64,000 nt of DNA, from NCBI GenBank assembly GCA_024663395.1, contig JANFAH010000067.1, forward strand, positions 1 to 64,000, read 5' to 3'. Made by a program: the position numbers and the translations under genes. This document shows, in pieces, positions 60,601-64,000 of the stretch (position 1 is its first letter; every line of letters begins with the position of its first letter). The notes under the pieces were generated by a model. It had not been told where the DNA came from, made no database searches, and saw nothing but the letters and a program-made list of their open reading frames with translations. The DNA comes from Pisolithus tinctorius. Its lineage: Eukaryota; Basidiomycota; Agaricomycetes; Boletales; Pisolithaceae.

Positions 60601-61041
60601 AGGCAGAAAGGAGCACGAAGGTCCAAGAGTGCATGCCAAAGCCGAAGCGTTCGGCTGGTGTGGGATGAATGGATACGCACTTCTGCCAACAATCACACCA
60701 TTGTGCGCGTGCTCATCCAGTACCTTTCTGTGTTTGCCGCGACCACCACGAATACTGGTATGGGAGGTCGATGATGTGGCGGAAGTCGCGAGGCGGCGCT
60801 TCACGCCCACCTCAGTACTAGTGTGATGGTCGTCCTCTGGGTCATCCTGGTTTAGACGGCATTCCACTTCTCTGTGGTTATTGATGAGAGTCATGAGGGC
60901 ATGCAAGTTCAGCGCAGGCCGGGACATGAGGTCCAGTAAACGTCCATATTGATCGTAGTGTTGTGTTCCTGGCCAATAATAGTCTGGCTTTCGACGTAGA
61001 GATTCTGTATGTGGGATGACGAGAGGTTTGATTGGGTCCAT
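54648..61041 (-). CDS. SNF2-family ATPase with RING finger (SHPRH/IRC20-like)
   Basis: A large multi-exon gene. Exon 1 (59601-61041) encodes about 480 residues, ending with LLPFQRRTVAWMLNREGK (about residue 400) and GGILAEEPG. Exon 2 starts at 59547 with the Walker A motif GLGKTIECIALMLLN; exon 3 starts at 59379. Then follow MDEVQMM (DEAH-box position), FAVSGTPAKAQVADLIRVLR, a long helical insert (57.0-58.4 kb) and a C3HC4 RING split by an intron (CVLCRCDF near 56310; GHIFCK and ECLTAWLARKKGGVCPVCR near 56110-56230). The second ATPase lobe has SIVFSAWADSL, HGFEIQ and motif VI ARIDRMGQK near 55290, and a C-terminal MLAILFPHMFEDIEYLIP. A RING placed between the lobes is typical of SHPRH and yeast Irc20, SNF2-type ubiquitin ligases of replication stress. 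All main motifs are intact. Not all splice sites were traced. Confidence 0.88.
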
Positions 61042-62443
61042 CCCACTTTAAAATGAATGAATTCGTCGTCACGCACGACGACCAAGGTGCGTGCGCGCGT
61101 GCGTGTGTATGGCCAGGGGTGTGGGGACTGAAGACGTGAAAGAGACGCGACTGAGCCACTCATTAAGATCACGGGAACACCTCATTTAGGCATTTAACCC
61201 CTGTGTGTCACGGCCACTGAAAGTGGCTACGAACAACCGGATCACGGAGACTTGCTTTTCTTCCCCCCAGCCTGTAAGCTATCGCAAGTCTTTGGTAAAC
61301 CCGGTAACTGTACCAGAACTACTTCAGTCCTCTCTGACAGAAACTAACTCGTGCGAGTGATAGACTCGAAAACTAGAATCTCACTTGGATCTTTAGCCCC
61401 TGAATGGCCGTGATTTGTATGCCCAAAAGCTCGAAAAATGTAGTATAAACTGACTTAGTTTATTGAATGCAGTTCACGTCGTTGCAAAAGGTGAATTCTA
61501 GTGCTTAGAAGGTACGGTCCTTGTTGGTTTTCAGGCTCTGGTGTCCCTATGAGATTGCGTAGATCCCATACGTGCATCGCATACTGTAGAGTACCACAGC
61601 AATTCAGAGATCTCGTCAGCGCCTACAGAACGTCCTTAAGGTGCAATTGGAGAGATTGTTGGGCAACATGACTATCGGAAGATTAGTATGGACGGTCAAA
61701 ACTTGGTGTACTCGGTGCCTGCAGTCACTGAAGTGGAGACAAAACTTTCCACGAGCAATGGCACCCTCCGGATTGCCGTGATGAAGAAATACGTAAACAT
61801 TACCTACCCAGCAATCATTGCCCTCAATGTCTATCCCCCAATGTTCGTAGGTTCCCAGATTCTACAACAGGCCAGTTTAGTTTTGCATCGGGAAAGCACA
61901 CAACTAACGAAAGGATACCGGCATATTGGACATACCCGGAACGTGCGTTCCAGGGGAGACACAGGAAGACTGCCACGCATTAGAGGGGGAGAATATCGCA
62001 ACGTGCTTGCGATGTTGGCGGTCCACGTCATTTACACAGAACTACTCTGCAACTGTACAAATACCCATGCTGCAGTGGAATCTTTGCCGATTGTGTGGAT
62101 CAAGAGCCCAATCCCCCATATGGTGCACTTCAAGGCGGAATATCATAACAGATGGCACCGGTCTATAATTTAGCCGCGACCCATAGGACAACACTCACTT
62201 TGCGTACATTGAACCCGTCTCTGTACAAACACATGAGCCACCTGGAGGGGTGATGGCTCAATGAAACGACCGCTAAGCACTTGAATGGCTAGGCTCCAGC
62301 TTACCTACATCGATCCAGATAGTTAACATCATACGGGACAACATAGCATTAGCGTCCAGGGCCACGTGAATTTCTGAGCGACTTCATGTAAGGTGTCTAC
62401 GCAATATCCGCACAACACAAGATGGTACAATGCTGCCCCCACG
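61042..62443. other. spacer upstream of the SNF2-RING gene; no gene recognised
   Basis: This holds the SNF2-RING promoter side and the 3' flank of EMC7. A plus-strand frame of 161 codons at 61688-62173 starts with an ATG but shows no family features or conserved-looking blocks. I would not call it a gene without expression evidence. Confidence 0.4.
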
Positions 62444-63474
62444 TCATCGTCGTTTTCCACCTTTCCCGACTTTCCTCTGTTGAATCGTCGTTCCGCTGTT
62501 GTTGGGTTGCGCTTTAGCCCCTGACGTTGACGCTTTCGTCTTATCCTCAACAGCCAATAAGGCAGATAGTCTGCGTTCCGGCTGATTAATACGTTTAAAA
62601 GGCCCATCAAAACAGTGACGTACCCAGACTTGAGGTCCCCACCTTGCACCGAGTTTTGTATACTCGCTACCATTTCCCGCCTATTCTTAATTTCCTCAAG
62701 GCTTTGAGGATCCAGATTTTTCTACGAGTGTCGCATGAGCCCAGACAGGCGAAACGCGAACGAAATGTTACCATTATATAAGGCATGGCCAACATCATGC
62801 CCGCAGTGAACAACATGAGCATCATCATAGGGTTCCGGAACATGCCCAGCAAACTGAACGACTCGTGTGGTTTGAAGTAGCTGTTCTTGCTGCGAGGACT
62901 CAGAATAACGGGGTACGGCAAGGTCACCGCTGACGGGGATAACAGTGGTGTTCCAAAGACATAAGACTTGACTTCTGGTATAGAGGACGCGTCCGATACA
63001 TCGACACGAAGCTGCGGAAACAAAGGTATCAGGGCCATTCTCGCATCGATAAATTGGGAGTAGTATACCTGTTCAAAAGTATAATCATGAGAAAGTACGG
63101 ATAGAACGTATACCCCTGGGTTAACGTCCGGTCTTAGGTCATTCAAAAATCAGTGCAACAGCTAGTCTGTAATCTGGGAAGGGAGACGGACATAGAGAAG
63201 TTACCGCTTCGCGTCACCCCAGCTGAATATCGACCGGCATCCAGCAGAATTTTGGCTGCACCAAGCTCTTCATAGCCTTATTCTTACAATATGAAGCCAT
63301 GTCACTAGGGAGGATGCAGTTCACTCACTTGGACACACGTCGTTCCACTGCACGAATCCTAGCAAGTCTGCAGCAAATGCAATACTAGCAAATTCAGCGC
63401 TCGCCTAACTTATTTCAGCTGAGAACCTACTGCACGAATCCCAAAAGAAGGATAAGGAGTGACGAGGACCTCAT
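62444..63474 (-). CDS. EMC7: ER membrane protein complex subunit 7
   Basis: A lumenal-facing subunit of the EMC insertase. Seven exons on the minus strand: 63431-63474, 63329-63384, 63192-63276, 63069-63132, 62772-63011, 62624-62721, 62444-62570; the sum is 714 nt, 237 residues. A signal peptide (MRSSSLLILLLGF, cleavage expected after HIAFA) precedes a beta-sandwich domain: FVQWNDVCP, AAKILLDAGRYSAGVTRSGN, PDVNPGVYVLSVLSHDYTFE and LRVDV. Then come YPVILSPRSKNSYFKPHESF, one transmembrane helix around residues 145-170 (NPMMMLMLFTAGMMLAMPYI) and a cytosolic tail ending in GKGGKRR. The exons join in frame only with the splice sites listed, and the result has the normal length of the family. Introns are 46-60 bp. 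Apparently intact. Confidence 0.93.
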
Positions 63475-64000
63475 TGTTGCATTAGGACGTGCTTATTCGG
63501 CGCCTGGTGATTGGGAGAAGCGGTGGACAAACATAACCAAACATGATATCTGCGTGCCCGTCCACTGTCCAGTGTAGGTAGACACTTCAAGAATTCAAAA
63601 TGCGGCAGAAGCGGGCCAAGACGTATCGGAAGCTCATGTCACTTTATTGCATGTCTTTCGGATTCCGGGAGCCATATCAGGTTCTAGGTGTGTTCAGGAA
63701 GTGTTTTCCTTGTTCAAGCTTACCCCCGTCCCTAGTTGACTCTAAGATATGCAGGATCGCCACAGAGTCAAGGATCGACCTATCAAAACAATTGAGTACT
63801 GTGCTGCAAGGAGTGACGAAACCCAGTATGGCCCCGTCACGTACCCAAGCAGCACTGTCAAGCTGACCTTTCGACGTAGTGATCACGCAATGCTGTATAC
63901 ACGAACTTTATCTCCAGGGGAAGTCTCAGCAATCGGCTGTAGACCTTGCAAAAATTTTTGAACGTCGAAAGTGTAACCACAGGGAAGCCATCCCTGGGGA
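63475..64000. other. upstream region of EMC7; no gene recognised
   Basis: Open stretches exist on both strands near 63600-63960 (plus FGFREPYQVLGVFRKCFPC; minus SAAWVRDGAILGFVTPC), but they show no recognisable family and the window ends here. The first 100 bp next to 63474 should hold the EMC7 promoter. Confidence 0.35.

Noticed and set aside
61688..62173. 161-codon plus-strand ORF between the SNF2-RING gene and EMC7
   Set aside because: No recognisable motif, no intron-supported extension and no codon pattern that I can judge by eye; listed only as part of the spacer.

Overview
This window looks like a chromosomal segment of a basidiomycete fungus, most likely an agaricomycete. The supports are many phase-preserving introns of about 45-65 bp, recognisable housekeeping genes (proteasome Rpn9, EMC7, a two-Myb telobox protein, a SHPRH/IRC20-like SNF2-RING protein), and mobile-element proteins typical of that group: Plavaka and Tnp2-type DNA transposases, a chromodomain Ty3/gypsy element, and a DUF6698-type protein. 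All assignments are from reading protein motifs; no database search was run.

Layout. (1) About 0.64-24.15 kb is a nested block of mobile elements, visibly poor in CpG. A Plavaka transposase gene on the minus strand (12184 to 872) is split by a complete Ty3/gypsy chromovirus (1233-9345: 719-bp LTRs, 5-bp target duplication CTGTG). Divergent from the Plavaka gene, on the plus strand, lie an unrecognised gene (about 12.3-14.8 kb), a Tnp2/CACTA-type transposase with a tandem array of 60-nt exons (about 15.3-19.1 kb), and another unrecognised element-associated gene (about 21.85-23.55 kb). Every nonsense codon I placed in the conserved frames of these elements is TGA, as expected from CGA-to-TGA or TGG-to-TGA transitions. 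(2) 24.15-49.3 kb is a CpG-normal accessory region. It holds coding relics, a second, nearly intact 10-exon Plavaka transposase (26827-31030), an orphan ORF, two tandem fragments of a mitochondrial HSP60 gene, a 7-exon DUF6698-type gene with one frame slip, a broken F-box gene, and a rearranged partial copy of the SNF2-RING gene found intact 14 kb away. (3) 49.3-63.5 kb is core genome: Rpn9 and the Myb/telobox gene on the plus strand, then the SNF2-RING gene and EMC7 on the minus strand, all apparently intact.

Working together: the core genes serve unrelated housekeeping roles (26S proteasome lid, telomere or promoter binding, replication-stress-type SNF2/E3, ER membrane insertase). The accessory half is shaped by transposition, segmental duplication and, in the first 24 kb, CpG-biased decay. 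The features I find most worth checking are the predicted Tf1-like self-primed primer-binding site of the chromovirus, the open third ORF of that otherwise broken element, and the exon/intron tandem array in the Tnp2-type gene.
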